From positions 683,501 through 747,500 of the forward strand of contig NZ_CP094971.1 of assembly GCF_022869825.1 (NCBI RefSeq): a stretch of 64,000 nt of DNA, given 5' to 3'. Position 1 is the stretch's first letter; the number at the start of each line of letters is the position of its first letter. Position numbers and translations under genes: made by a program. The notes under the pieces were generated by a model. That model was not told where the DNA came from, did not search any database, and worked only from the letters and a program-made list of their open reading frames with translations. Shown piece by piece: positions 44,451-53,890 of this stretch. The stretch is from Clostridium sp. BJN0001 (GTDB lineage: Bacteria; Bacillota; Clostridia; Clostridiales; Clostridiaceae).

Positions 44451-44783
44451 TTGGAAATAAATAATAGCTTTGCTAATAGAATTGAAAATTTTAATACGAG
44501 AATAGATAGTTTTAATAACAAAATAAATGGAAATCAAAATAATGATGTTAAAGACACTAAAAAATTAAGTTTTTCAGATGTACTTAAAGGAACTTTAGAT
44601 AATGTAAATGGTATGCAGGTTAAAGCAGACACATCAATGACAGATTTCATAAGTGGAGGAAAGACTAATATTGGTGAAGCAATGATAAATAACACAGAAG
44701 CATCGCTTGGACTTCAGTTTTTAACTGCAACAAGGGATAAGCTACTTGAAGGATATAAGGAATTAACAAAAATGCAGTTATAG
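44451..44783 (+). CDS. fliE: Flagellar hook-basal body complex protein FliE
   Basis: 110 residues from a TTG start. FliE joins the MS ring to the rod. Conserved parts are LSFSDVLKGTLDNVNGMQVKA and the C-terminal NNTEASLGLQFLTATRDKLLEGYKEL. TTG at 44451 is chosen because AGAGGTGA (44438-44445) lies 5 bases before it; the GTG at 44442 lies inside that site. It is placed after flgC and before fliF as in most Firmicutes. Confidence 0.92.
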   Translation: MEINNSFANRIENFNTRIDSFNNKINGNQNNDVKDTKKLSFSDVLKGTLDNVNGMQVKADTSMTDFISGGKTNIGEAMINNTEASLGLQFLTATRDKLLEGYKELTKMQL

Positions 44784-44799
44784 TAAGGGGCGCTAGAAG

Positions 44800-46368
44800 A
44801 TGAAAAAACTTTTAGAAAAAGCTAAAGGACTTTTAAATAAATTTAAAAGTAAGAGCAAAAAAGTTAAAATAGCAATGACGGTTGCCTTTATTGCTGTAAT
44901 TGTAGCAATAGGAAGTCTGATATACTATTCACAGGCAAACAAATATCAGGTATTGTTTTCTGGCCTTAAAGGTGATGATTCTCAAGTCGTAATTAATTCA
45001 TTAACAGATGAAAAAATTGATTATAAAATAAAAGGAGATTCAATTTTAATACCAAAAGATAAAGTAGATGAACTTCGTCTTAAGCTTGCACCAAGTTTAA
45101 CAGATGGAAGTAAAGGCTATGAACTCATGGATGGTGGAAGTTCATTTGGAATGACAGATGAGGAATTTAAAATAAAGAAATTAAGAATGCAGCAAGGTGA
45201 ACTTGAAAAAACATTTAAGAGTTTTAATGAAGTATCAGACGCTAGAGTACATATAACACAGGCAACAGATTCTGTTTTTGCAAAGGACAAGCAGGAAGGG
45301 AAAGCTGCTGTAAAACTTACATTAAAACCTGGAAAAAAGCTTTCAGAAGATCAGGTAAGAGCTATCGTTGCTTTAGTATCTGGTGCAACTGAAAATATAC
45401 CAGAAAAAAACATAAGTGTAATAGATGATAAAATGAATCTTTTAACAAAAGATCTTGAAAATTCAGATGATGGCAGTGCAAATACAGAAGTCATAGGAAA
45501 ACAGCATGCACAGGAAAAAGATTATGAAGAAAAACTTCAAGAAGCTATAGTTGAATTACTTGAGCCAGTAGTTGGAAAGAATAAAGTAAAATCAACTGTA
45601 AGTGCTGATCTTGATTTTGATTCTAAACAGGTAACAGAAACAACAATAGATCCAAATAAAGTAATTGTAAGTCAGGATTCTTCAAAGGAAACTTCAAATA
45701 CTACTAATGGAGGGAATCAGAGTCAGAGTCCTGTTGACAATAATATGTCAAACCAGATAACTGATGGAACAAATGATACTAATTCATCAGCTAAAGAAGA
45801 ACAGAAAACTAATTATGATTCTGGAAAGAGCGAAAGTAAAACCATAGTTGCTCCAGGAGAAGTTAAAAGAAAAACAGTTTCTGTAATTATAGATGGAAAT
45901 CTTGATGCTGATACTCAATCTCAGATTGAAAATCTTGTATCTAATGCTGTAGGGCTTGATGCAACAAAAGGTGATCAGCTTACAGTAGCAGGAATGGCAT
46001 TTGATCCATCAATAAATGATGAAGCACAGAGCGAAATAGATGCAATGAATGCAGAAGAAGCACAGAAAAAGCAAACAAGAATGTTAATTCTTGGAGCAAT
46101 AGGTGCAGTAGTTTTATTAATTGCACTCTTTATGATAATGAGAAAAATTATAGCAAATAGAAAGAAGAAGAAACAAGAAGCTCAAAATATTGATACATTA
46201 ATAGATGATACAATTATTCCAAAGGAACCAGAAGAGTTTGCTCCTATTGAATTTGAAGAGAAATCTGAGAAAACTCATTTAGAGCAAGAAATCAAGAAAT
46301 ACGCTAAGGAAAAACCAGAGCAGGTTGTTGAAATAATTAAATCGTGGTTAGCTGAAAATGAGAGGTGA
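44800..46368 (+). CDS. fliF: Flagellar MS-ring protein FliF
   Basis: 522 residues. A first membrane segment near 25-42 (KIAMTVAFIAVIVAIGSLIYY) is followed by the YscJ/FliF ring-building domain (YQVLFSGLKGDDSQVVI; ELMDGGSSFGMTDEEF; DARVHITQATDS). A Ser/Asn-rich periplasmic loop follows, then a second membrane segment near 428-447, and a C-terminal FliG-binding tail (PEQVVEIIKSWLAENE). It is the base for export-gate and rod assembly. Confidence 0.96.
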   Translation: MKKLLEKAKGLLNKFKSKSKKVKIAMTVAFIAVIVAIGSLIYYSQANKYQVLFSGLKGDDSQVVINSLTDEKIDYKIKGDSILIPKDKVDELRLKLAPSLTDGSKGYELMDGGSSFGMTDEEFKIKKLRMQQGELEKTFKSFNEVSDARVHITQATDSVFAKDKQEGKAAVKLTLKPGKKLSEDQVRAIVALVSGATENIPEKNISVIDDKMNLLTKDLENSDDGSANTEVIGKQHAQEKDYEEKLQEAIVELLEPVVGKNKVKSTVSADLDFDSKQVTETTIDPNKVIVSQDSSKETSNTTNGGNQSQSPVDNNMSNQITDGTNDTNSSAKEEQKTNYDSGKSESKTIVAPGEVKRKTVSVIIDGNLDADTQSQIENLVSNAVGLDATKGDQLTVAGMAFDPSINDEAQSEIDAMNAEEAQKKQTRMLILGAIGAVVLLIALFMIMRKIIANRKKKKQEAQNIDTLIDDTIIPKEPEEFAPIEFEEKSEKTHLEQEIKKYAKEKPEQVVEIIKSWLAENER

Positions 46369-46373
46369 TATAA

Positions 46374-47390
46374 GTGGCAAGAGAACAAAAAGGATTAACA
46401 GGGGTACAAAAAGCTGCAATACTGTTTATTACTCTTGGTCCTGAAGCTTCATCAGGAATATTAAAAAAGCTTCCTGAAAATGACATACAAAAAATAACAT
46501 ATGAAATTGCTAATATAACATCTGTAACATCTCAGCAGAGAGAAGATATATTAAATGAGTTTTTACAGATAAATAAAGCTAAAGATTATATAGTAGAAGG
46601 CGGAATGGAATATGCAAAGCAGCTTTTATCACAGGCACTTGGAAATGAAAGAGCTGGTGAAATTTTAGAGAAGGTTTCTGAAGCTACTTCGCAGTATAGA
46701 CCATTTTCTATTGCTAGAAAAGCAGATGCTAAGCAGCTTCTAAATGCTATAGTTAGTGAACAACCACAAACAATAGCACTTATATTATGTTATCTTCAAG
46801 CTGATAAGGCAGCACAGGTTATTGCTGAACTTCCAGAAGATGTACAAAGTGAAGTATCATTTAGAATCGCAACTATGAATAATACATCACCTATGGTAAT
46901 AAAAGAAATAGAAAGTGTTCTTGAAGGAAAGCTTTCATCTGTTGTAAGAACAGAAATGACATCACTTGGTGGAGTAGAAACATTAGTTGATATATTAAAT
47001 GCAGTAGATAGAACTACTGAGAAAAATATTACTGAAGGTCTTGAAAAAGAAGATGCAGAGCTTGCTGATAAAGTTAAGAGCTCAATGTTTGTATTTGAAG
47101 ATATCATTAATCTTGATGATGTTTCAATTCAGAGAATACTTAGAGAAGTTGAAGTTAGTGATCTTGCACTTTCACTTAAAGGATGTTCTGAAGAAGTTGC
47201 AAACTGTATTTATAGAAATCAGTCAAAGAGAGCTGCTGCTTCATTAAAAGAAGATATGGAATACTTAGGACCAGTAAGATTATCAGATGTTGAAAAATCA
47301 CAGCAGAAGATTGTTGCAGTTATAAGAAAATTAGATGATGCTAATGAGATCGTAATATCAAGAGGTGGCGAAGATGCAATTATCGTCTAG
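46374..47390 (+). CDS. fliG: Flagellar motor switch protein FliG
   Basis: 338 residues starting at GTG, with AGAGGTGAT 5 bases upstream. The N-terminal domain LTGVQKAAILFITLGPEAS binds FliF. The middle contains the EHPQ-like motif (SEQPQTIALIL). The C-terminal torque-generating domain has MFVFEDIINLDDVSIQRILREV with the charged ridge residues. It transmits torque from MotA. Its last 17 bases overlap fliH. Confidence 0.97.
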   Translation: MAREQKGLTGVQKAAILFITLGPEASSGILKKLPENDIQKITYEIANITSVTSQQREDILNEFLQINKAKDYIVEGGMEYAKQLLSQALGNERAGEILEKVSEATSQYRPFSIARKADAKQLLNAIVSEQPQTIALILCYLQADKAAQVIAELPEDVQSEVSFRIATMNNTSPMVIKEIESVLEGKLSSVVRTEMTSLGGVETLVDILNAVDRTTEKNITEGLEKEDAELADKVKSSMFVFEDIINLDDVSIQRILREVEVSDLALSLKGCSEEVANCIYRNQSKRAAASLKEDMEYLGPVRLSDVEKSQQKIVAVIRKLDDANEIVISRGGEDAIIV

Positions 47391-48168
47391 ACTTATAAAA
47401 TGGGATATAGCTAAAAGTGGTGAAAAAAAAGTAATAACTACTGAATATACTCCCCATAATATTGATAATCATATAGAAGATAATAGTGAAAAAACAGAAA
47501 ACACTATTGAATATATGGAAAAAGAAAATGTTATCGATCCTGAAGAAATGATAAAAGAATATCAGGTTGTAGCAGATAGAATAGTAGAAGATGCTAGAAA
47601 AGAAAAAGAAAAAATACTCAGCGAAACATACGAAAATGCTGAGAATATTGAAAAAGAAGCTTATGAAAAAGGCTATAATCAGGGAGAAAAAAATGGATAT
47701 GATGATGGCTTTAAAAAAGTTTATGCTGAAAATATAGAAAAAGCTAAAAAAGAAGCTTCTGAAATTGTTAAAAAAGCAGAGAATATGCTTAAGTCTGCAG
47801 AAGACCAATATGGTGAGTATTTAAACGAAAAGAAAAAAGATGTAGTTGACCTTGCTCTTACTATAGCATCCACTATAGTAAGACAAAAATTAACTACTGA
47901 TGATGGAATGAATAATCTTGTAGAAGAAGCATTTAAACTTTCAAAAGGTGAAGAAAGTATAGTGATTAAAGTAAACAAGATTCATATTCAAAAATTAAAA
48001 GAAAATATAGATAAGTGGAAAGTAACTTATGATATTAAAAACGAAATTTTTATACTTGAAGACACTTTCTTAGAACCTGGAAATGCAGTTATAGAAAAGA
48101 CTAGCGGAATTATTAAGGTTGGCATAGAAAGTGGACTTTCTGAAATTAAGAAAGCACTTATTGGTTAG
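47374..48168 (+). CDS. fliH: Flagellar export ATPase regulator FliH
   Basis: 264 residues. A charged coiled-coil N-terminal half includes a GxxxG-like AYEKGYNQGEKNGYDDGFKK segment (about 95-112), typical of FliH. The C-terminal FliH/HrpE domain (DLALTIASTIVRQKL; ILEDTFLEPGNAVIE) binds FliI. The start at 47374 has AGAGGTGG 6 bases upstream, preferred over a GTG 9 bases earlier. It overlaps fliG. Confidence 0.92.
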   Translation: MQLSSRLIKWDIAKSGEKKVITTEYTPHNIDNHIEDNSEKTENTIEYMEKENVIDPEEMIKEYQVVADRIVEDARKEKEKILSETYENAENIEKEAYEKGYNQGEKNGYDDGFKKVYAENIEKAKKEASEIVKKAENMLKSAEDQYGEYLNEKKKDVVDLALTIASTIVRQKLTTDDGMNNLVEEAFKLSKGEESIVIKVNKIHIQKLKENIDKWKVTYDIKNEIFILEDTFLEPGNAVIEKTSGIIKVGIESGLSEIKKALIG

Positions 48169-48184
48169 ATTAAGAGGTATGTAT

Positions 48185-49504
48185 ATGGATTTAGGGCTTA
48201 ATTTTAAGAAACTGACTGATAAAGTAAATAATGTATCTGCAATATATAGTGAGGGAATTGTAAGAGAAGTAATAGGTCTTACAATTGAAGTTACAGGAAT
48301 AAAGGCTTTTGTTGGTGAATTATGCATAATTTATAATGAGAGAAATATGCCAATTAACTGTGAAGTTGTTGGATTTAAAGAGGATTTTGTAATACTTATG
48401 CCGCTTGATGAACTTATAGGAATTTCACCAGGATGCAAAGTAGTTGCCCAGCATAAACCTTTAAGTGTACGCTGCTCAGATAATATGTTAGGTCATATTT
48501 TAGATGGACTTGGAAAACCTCTTGATGATTCAGATCTATCAGTTGATGGAGTAGATTATCCACTTGAAAATGAAGCACCAGATCCACTTAAAAGAAAAAG
48601 AATAAAAGACATAATGCCAACAGGAATAAGAGCGATTGATGGGTTTTTAACTGTTGGTGATGGACAAAGAATTGGTATATTTGCAGGTAGTGGAGTTGGA
48701 AAAAGTACAACTCTTGGTATGATAGCAAGGGAAGCTAAAGCTGATGTAAATGTAATTTCTCTTATTGGAGAAAGAGGAAGAGAAGTTCTTGAATTTGTAG
48801 AAAAAGATTTAGGACCTGAAGGAATGAAAAGATCAGTTGTAGTATGTGCTACATCAGATAAACCAGCACTCATAAGAATTAAAGGTGCTCTTACAGCAAC
48901 AGCTATAGCAGAGTATTTTAGAGATAAAGGAAAAAAAGTAATTCTTATGATGGACTCAGTAACAAGATTTGCTATGGCACAAAGAGAGGTTGGACTTGCA
49001 ACAGGAGAGCCTCCTGCAACTAAGGGATATACTCCTTCAGTTTTTGCAAAGCTTCCAAAGCTTATGGAACGTTCAGGAACATCTATTAATGGCTCAATTA
49101 CTGCATTTTATACAGTTCTTGTTGATGGTGACGATTTTAATGAACCTATTGCAGATGCAGTAAGAGGTATACTTGATGGACATATAGTTCTTTCAAGAGA
49201 CTTAGCTCATAAAAATCATTATCCTGCAATTGATGTTTTAAATAGTGTATCAAGACTTATGAGTTCTATTGCATCAAAAGAGCATAAAGAAGCTGCATCT
49301 ATTGGCAGAGATCTTTTAGCAACATATAAAGATTCAGAGGATCTTATAAATATAGGTGCATACGTAAAAGGAAGCAACAAAAAGATAGATCAAGCTATTA
49401 AATATAATGATGTTATAAATAAATTTTTGTGTCAAAAAGTAGACGAAAAAACATCATTTGATGAAACTGAAGCAAAACTTAAAGGTATGTTTAAAAATAA
49501 TTAG
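48185..49504 (+). CDS. fliI: Flagellum-specific ATPase FliI
   Basis: 439 residues, homologous to F1-ATPase beta. Walker A is IFAGSGVGKSTT (about residue 165), Walker B is KVILMMDSVTRFA. Also present are VISLIGERGREVLEF, GEPPATKGYTPSVFAKLP, and DGHIVLSRDLA. It energises loading of the type III export gate with FliH and FliJ. The start ATG at 48185 has AAGAGGT 6 bases upstream; an ATG at 48179 would abut this site. Confidence 0.96.
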   Translation: MDLGLNFKKLTDKVNNVSAIYSEGIVREVIGLTIEVTGIKAFVGELCIIYNERNMPINCEVVGFKEDFVILMPLDELIGISPGCKVVAQHKPLSVRCSDNMLGHILDGLGKPLDDSDLSVDGVDYPLENEAPDPLKRKRIKDIMPTGIRAIDGFLTVGDGQRIGIFAGSGVGKSTTLGMIAREAKADVNVISLIGERGREVLEFVEKDLGPEGMKRSVVVCATSDKPALIRIKGALTATAIAEYFRDKGKKVILMMDSVTRFAMAQREVGLATGEPPATKGYTPSVFAKLPKLMERSGTSINGSITAFYTVLVDGDDFNEPIADAVRGILDGHIVLSRDLAHKNHYPAIDVLNSVSRLMSSIASKEHKEAASIGRDLLATYKDSEDLINIGAYVKGSNKKIDQAIKYNDVINKFLCQKVDEKTSFDETEAKLKGMFKNN

Positions 49505-49519
49505 TGAGGAAATTTTAGT

Positions 49520-49960
49520 ATGGCTAAAAAGTTCAAATTTAGTTTAGATAAACTTCTTGAAATAAGGCGTGACAAAGAAGAAGAGAGTAAGAGAGTTTTT
49601 ACAAAAGCTCAGGCTGAAAAAGATTTGATTGAAAAAAAACTTAAAAATCTTCATGATAATTATGAGAAATATAAGGTTATAGATGCAAATGAAGATGTTA
49701 CTTATCAAAAATTAAAAAGATATTACTTAACAGGTATTCAGTCTTCAATAAAAGAAACTAAAAAAGATTTAGTCAAAAAAGAGGAAGAAGTAGAAAAGAA
49801 TAGAAAGAAAGTAATAGAAAAACAGATTGATAGGAAAACAGTTGAAACATTGAAAAATAAGAAATATGATAAATTTATAAAAGAAGAAAATAAAGCAGAG
49901 CAGATTGTGACTGACGAGCTTGGCTTATATGCATTTATCAGAAATAGAAAAGATAGATAA
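49520..49960 (+). CDS. fliJ: Flagellar export chaperone FliJ
   Basis: 146 residues, a charged coiled coil beginning KKFKFSLDKLLEIRRDKEEE, the FliJ hallmark, with a YYLTGIQSSIKETKKDL segment. FliJ is the stalk-like protein of the FliH-FliI ATPase complex and escorts export substrates. GTGAGGA lies upstream. Placed between fliI and fliK as expected. Confidence 0.93.
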   Translation: MAKKFKFSLDKLLEIRRDKEEESKRVFTKAQAEKDLIEKKLKNLHDNYEKYKVIDANEDVTYQKLKRYYLTGIQSSIKETKKDLVKKEEEVEKNRKKVIEKQIDRKTVETLKNKKYDKFIKEENKAEQIVTDELGLYAFIRNRKDR

Positions 49961-49984
49961 AGTATTTGGAAGGGGGTGAGAAAT

Positions 49985-51298
49985 ATGATAGGAAATATGA
50001 GCTTTAATATGGATAGCATAAAAAATAAAACAGATGATACTGTTTTAAAAATGAGCTATAAAAAAACCGATTCAAATAAAGCTAAAAGTGTGTCATCAGA
50101 TAAGGATTTTAGTACAGTTTTAAAATCTGAAACAAAAAAAGAAGATAAAAAGATTGACAATATGTCAAATGCTTCAGATAAAGTTTCAAAAGATGATAAA
50201 AGTAAAAGCTTATCTGAACTTAAAGATGAAATTGAGGATTTAAAAGATGAAGCTGAAAAGTCTAAAAATACAGATCTTGCAGAACTTTTAAATCAGATAC
50301 TTAATATTTTAAATAAGCTTATGCAAAATAACACTTCTGAAAATTCAGAAAATATTAAAGAATCTTTTTCAAAATTAGTAGAAAGTATACTTAATGTTTC
50401 TGATAACAGTGATAAACTTAATGAATTAATGAATCTTTTTAAAAGTGATGATTCTTTAATATCATTAAAGGATTTAACATCAGAAATGAAAGAAATATCT
50501 TCAATGATTTCAGAAAATAAAAACGATAACATTAAAGATAAAATATCAGATCTTTTATCTAAATTAACTGATAATAATTCTTCAAAAAAAGATACTGTTA
50601 TTAATCTAAATAATAATGAACAAGCTTTAGTTAATGATGACAGTAAGGATCAAAGCTTTCAATCTCAGAGTGATATGTCAAAATCTAATGATAAATCATC
50701 ATCTGCTGATAGTGACAGCGATAGTAAGGTCTTAAAGGGAATACTTGATGATAATAAATCAGACAGTATTTTTAGCAAAATAAATCAGGCAGCTCAGAAG
50801 ACACAAAATGTTCAAACTGTAGTAAAAACAGATGGAAACATAGTTAATAAAGTTACTATAGTAGATGACATAATAAAAGATGTAAAATTCATGTCTACAA
50901 CTGATTTAAAAGAATTAACAGTAAAGATTAATCCAAAAGAACTTGGAGAGATTACTATAAAGCTTATAGCTCAGGATAATGGGGCTATGAAGGCAGAAAT
51001 AAAAGCAAATACAAAGGATGCTTATACTTTATTAAATCAGAATCTTTTCGATATTAAAGACAAGTTAAATGGAGAAAATATAAAAATTAATGATGTGAAT
51101 GTATCACTATACCAAGAAGATACAACATTTTATAAAAATGGACAATTTAATTCTATGTTTTCACATAATGGAAATCAAGAAGCTGATGAAAAAAATTATT
51201 CATATTCAGAAAGTAATATATCAGGAAATGATAATCAAGAAGGCGATGACACTAGAAACTTTGCAAAAGAAGATTCTAGTATAAATTATTTTGCATAA
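49985..51298 (+). CDS. fliK: Flagellar hook-length control protein FliK
   Basis: 437 residues. Residues 20-280 are low complexity, rich in Ser, Asp, Lys and Asn, as in the secreted ruler part of FliK. The C-terminal Flg_hook domain (about 300-380) holds TDLKELTVKINPKELGEITIKL and GAMKAEIKANTKDAYTLLNQNL, which contact FlhB to switch export specificity. Start at the ATG with AAGGGGGTG 8 bases upstream; the GTG within that site is rejected. The tail is acidic and Ser/Asn-rich. Confidence 0.92.
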   Translation: MIGNMSFNMDSIKNKTDDTVLKMSYKKTDSNKAKSVSSDKDFSTVLKSETKKEDKKIDNMSNASDKVSKDDKSKSLSELKDEIEDLKDEAEKSKNTDLAELLNQILNILNKLMQNNTSENSENIKESFSKLVESILNVSDNSDKLNELMNLFKSDDSLISLKDLTSEMKEISSMISENKNDNIKDKISDLLSKLTDNNSSKKDTVINLNNNEQALVNDDSKDQSFQSQSDMSKSNDKSSSADSDSDSKVLKGILDDNKSDSIFSKINQAAQKTQNVQTVVKTDGNIVNKVTIVDDIIKDVKFMSTTDLKELTVKINPKELGEITIKLIAQDNGAMKAEIKANTKDAYTLLNQNLFDIKDKLNGENIKINDVNVSLYQEDTTFYKNGQFNSMFSHNGNQEADEKNYSYSESNISGNDNQEGDDTRNFAKEDSSINYFA

Positions 51299-51311
51299 AG
51301 GAGGTTAAGTA

Positions 51312-52307
51312 ATGGCAATAGATACTTCAATGAATAACAGTAATGTTACTACAGGTGAGCAGGCTAAAGCTGTCTATAATGCTTCTAAGGCATCGCAAAA
51401 AATAGGACAGCAGACTACTGACAGAGGAACATTAGTAGTTTCGTCAAGAAATTTAAATGCAACTTTAAATCAGAATTCATTTATAAAGCTTATGGCAGCT
51501 CAGATGAAAAATCTTGATCCGTCTGAAAATACAGATAATACGCAGTATATAACACAGATGGCGCAATTCTCTACAATGGAGCAGACACGTCAGCTTAATA
51601 ATACAATGACACAGCTTTCATATCAGGATCTCATTGGAAAAGCTGCAACATTTTCTACATTAGATTCAAATGGAGAAAATTATGTAGGAATTATAAGAGG
51701 AACATCTTATCAAAATAATACATGGTATGTCTCAGCTGAAGTGTGTGAAAATGGTGAAAATAAGATTAAACTTTTTTCAGCAGATTCTATAAATGGAACA
51801 ATAGAAAGAACTGATTATACAAGTAATGCAATGGCTATAAATTCAGACTTCTCTGCAGCATCATCACTTGCAGCTAATAAGGAAAATAAAGCTGTAATTG
51901 TCGATAAATCTGATGCAGAAAATGTAAAAGTCATAAAGGGAAGAGTAAAAAGTGTTTTCTTAGACAACGGTGTAGTAAAGGTACGAGTTTCAGAGTTTGA
52001 TGAAAATGGAAATGAAAAAGAAGATTTGCAGGTTTTCCCTTATGGATATCTTTATAGAGCTGGAGATCTTACAGATGAGGATATGGATGTAAAGGCTGAA
52101 GATTTCATAGAAAATGAAAGTGCTCAAGATAGCGCTGATGTCTTAAATGACCCAACTAATCCAAATTATGATGCAGCTGCAAAAGAAGCACAGCTTGCCT
52201 CATCTAAAGTTAGTGTTGTTACAGGTCAAAATGGTTTAAATGATTCTACAGTAAATGATCAGTACGATGAAGACATTAAAAAACTTAAGCAGATACAAGG
52301 CGATTAG
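51312..52307 (+). CDS. flgD: Flagellar hook capping protein FlgD
   Basis: 331 residues, longer than many FlgD proteins. The N-terminal FlgD signature is NQNSFIKLMAAQMKNLDPSENTDNTQYITQMAQFSTMEQ (seen as parts near residues 55-95), followed by LSYQDLIGKAATF. The C-terminal domain is extended and ends with a charged tail. It caps the growing hook. A strong AAAGGAGG ribosome binding site precedes the ATG. It is one base from the next gene. Confidence 0.93.
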   Translation: MAIDTSMNNSNVTTGEQAKAVYNASKASQKIGQQTTDRGTLVVSSRNLNATLNQNSFIKLMAAQMKNLDPSENTDNTQYITQMAQFSTMEQTRQLNNTMTQLSYQDLIGKAATFSTLDSNGENYVGIIRGTSYQNNTWYVSAEVCENGENKIKLFSADSINGTIERTDYTSNAMAINSDFSAASSLAANKENKAVIVDKSDAENVKVIKGRVKSVFLDNGVVKVRVSEFDENGNEKEDLQVFPYGYLYRAGDLTDEDMDVKAEDFIENESAQDSADVLNDPTNPNYDAAAKEAQLASSKVSVVTGQNGLNDSTVNDQYDEDIKKLKQIQGD

Positions 52308-52682
52308 ATGAGTTATAGAATAATAAATGGTAAACCATATGCTGTAAATGAGTTATCTTACTCATTTGACAATGTTAATCAGAATATAAAAAATGATTTT
52401 AAACCAAAAGAAAAAAATTTTCAGGATATTTTAGATGATGTTAAAATTTCAAAGCATGCAGCTTCAAGGCTTAATGATATTAATTTTAGCAGTGATGATA
52501 TGAAAGAAATTGAAAAAGGTTTTAAAATTGCTGAAAATAAGAATTCAAAAAATACTCTTATGCTTTATAAGAATGTTGCGCTTATAGCTAGTGTTGAAAA
52601 TAGAACTCTTATAACAGCAGTAGATAAAGACAGAGCAAAAGAAAATATTTTTACTAATATAGACAGCGTAGTTATTTTATAA
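52308..52682 (+). CDS. Conserved flagellar operon protein (TIGR02530-like)
   Basis: 124 residues. The middle shows KISKHAASRLNDINFSSDDM followed by FKIAENKNSKNTLMLYKNVALIASVENRTLITAVD. This is the pattern of the small flagellar operon protein found between flgD and flgE in Firmicutes. No enzymatic motif is visible; a hook-assembly role is inferred from position. The start ATG follows the flgD stop directly, so it is probably translated by coupling. Confidence 0.88.
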   Translation: MSYRIINGKPYAVNELSYSFDNVNQNIKNDFKPKEKNFQDILDDVKISKHAASRLNDINFSSDDMKEIEKGFKIAENKNSKNTLMLYKNVALIASVENRTLITAVDKDRAKENIFTNIDSVVIL

Positions 52683-52733
52683 AAGCTGGACCTTAAATAA
52701 GGAGGCTTTAACCTGCTAAGCGACAGAGGCAGG
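52682..52733 (+). promoter_or_regulatory. Structured GGA-rich RNA element upstream of flgE
   Basis: Two consecutive hairpins fill the 76-base gap before flgE. The first has AAAGC (52682-52686) with GCTTT (52705-52709), enclosing CCTTA (52691-52695) with TAAGG (52698-52702). The second has CCTGC (52712-52716) with GCAGG (52729-52733). Four GGA trinucleotide sites occur, including the flgE Shine-Dalgarno. It is far less AT-rich than other gaps. It does not match a c-di-GMP riboswitch. Possible roles are RNA stability, processing, or CsrA control of hook protein synthesis. Confidence 0.5.
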
Positions 52734-52758
52734 ACATAGAAAATAGGAGGATGAATTT

Positions 52759-53790
52759 ATGTTAAGATCAATGTATTCAGGAATTAGTGGAATGAGAGCT
52801 AATCAGACAAAAATCGATGTTATAGGTAATAACCTTGCAAACTCAGGAACAACAGCATTTAAAGATTCTGATGTAAGATTTAAAGATATGCTTTATCAAA
52901 ACTCAGGATATGCATCATCTCCAACACAATCTCTTGGAGGTACAAACAATAAGCAGGTTGGTTTAGGTGCACAGGTATCAAGCATTAATAGACGTACAGG
53001 CCAAGGTAATGCTATGTCAACTCAAAGAGCATTAGATATATGTATTGATGGTGATGGATATCTTGTAGTATGCAAAGGAGACATAGATGGAGGAATTACT
53101 GTTGATCAAGCTACTGGAGCAGGAACAGCAGCAACTTCAGGAGGAACAATTTCACAAACATATTATACAAGAGACGGAAACCTTACTTTAGATAAAGATG
53201 GGAATTTAGTTACATCAGATGGACATAGAGTAATGGGATATTACATGTTAGATGGTTCAACACCTTCATTAAAAAACGATAGTGGGGTTTTAAAAGCATC
53301 TTTTGTTGATGCTGAAAAAAAAGATATTAAAGCTGATACTACATTAAAGCCTCTTGCAATTCCTGATACAGTAACAGTAAATAGTAAAGAAGAACCTGTT
53401 AATAAGTTTGAAATATCAGGTGATGGTCTTATTATAGCAACACTTGGAAATAACCAGAGAACTGTTTTAGGACAAATTTCTATGGCATCATTTAAAAATC
53501 CTGAAGGACTTGCACAAGTTGGAGGAAACTATTTAGAATCTTCTGCAAACTCAGGTGCAGTTATGTACATGACAGGAAAAACTGCTACTACAACAGGAAC
53601 TACTACTAAAAAAACAGGAAATCAAGGCGGATTTGGTAGTATAATTCAAGGGTGTCTTGAAGCTTCAAATGTTGATATGACAGAACAATTTACTAATATG
53701 ATTACAGCAACAAAATGTTTCCAAGCATCAGCTAAGATGATATCAAACGGAAGCGAAATATTAGATACTATAGTTTCATTAATTAGATAA
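52759..53790 (+). CDS. flgE: Flagellar hook protein FlgE
   Basis: 343 residues, a short FlgE lacking the outer D2/D3 domains of enterobacterial forms. The N-terminal rod/hook motif MLRSMYSGISGMRANQTKI with NNLANSGTTAFKDSDVRFKDM and the C-terminal GCLEASNVDMTEQFTNMITA are clear. A TTKK-rich insertion is near residue 290. It follows flgD and the small operon protein, the normal location of flgE. FlgG-type rod proteins share this fold, but the length and position favour FlgE. TAGGAGG precedes the ATG. Confidence 0.9.
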   Translation: MLRSMYSGISGMRANQTKIDVIGNNLANSGTTAFKDSDVRFKDMLYQNSGYASSPTQSLGGTNNKQVGLGAQVSSINRRTGQGNAMSTQRALDICIDGDGYLVVCKGDIDGGITVDQATGAGTAATSGGTISQTYYTRDGNLTLDKDGNLVTSDGHRVMGYYMLDGSTPSLKNDSGVLKASFVDAEKKDIKADTTLKPLAIPDTVTVNSKEEPVNKFEISGDGLIIATLGNNQRTVLGQISMASFKNPEGLAQVGGNYLESSANSGAVMYMTGKTATTTGTTTKKTGNQGGFGSIIQGCLEASNVDMTEQFTNMITATKCFQASAKMISNGSEILDTIVSLIR

Positions 53791-53800
53791 AATAAAATAA

Positions 53801-53835
53801 AGGGATGATAAATAGGATATTTATCCTCCCTATTT
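53801..53835 (+). terminator. Terminator-like hairpin after flgE
   Basis: AGGGA (53801-53805) with TCCCT (53827-53831) and GATAAATA (53807-53814) with TATTTATC (53818-53825) form a 13-bp stem with one mismatch and a GGA loop. The T run after it is short (ATTTT). It may cause partial termination or stabilise the 3' end of the flgE message. Confidence 0.55.
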
Positions 53836-53890
53836 TGCTAAAAATGTAAAATGACTTACAAAAATGTTGAAAATTATAGGGGGAGAGTTT

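Noticed and set aside
47380..47808. Minus-strand open frame opposite fliH
   Set aside because: Phe-rich antisense shadow of the Lys/Glu-rich FliH coiled coil; no start signals.
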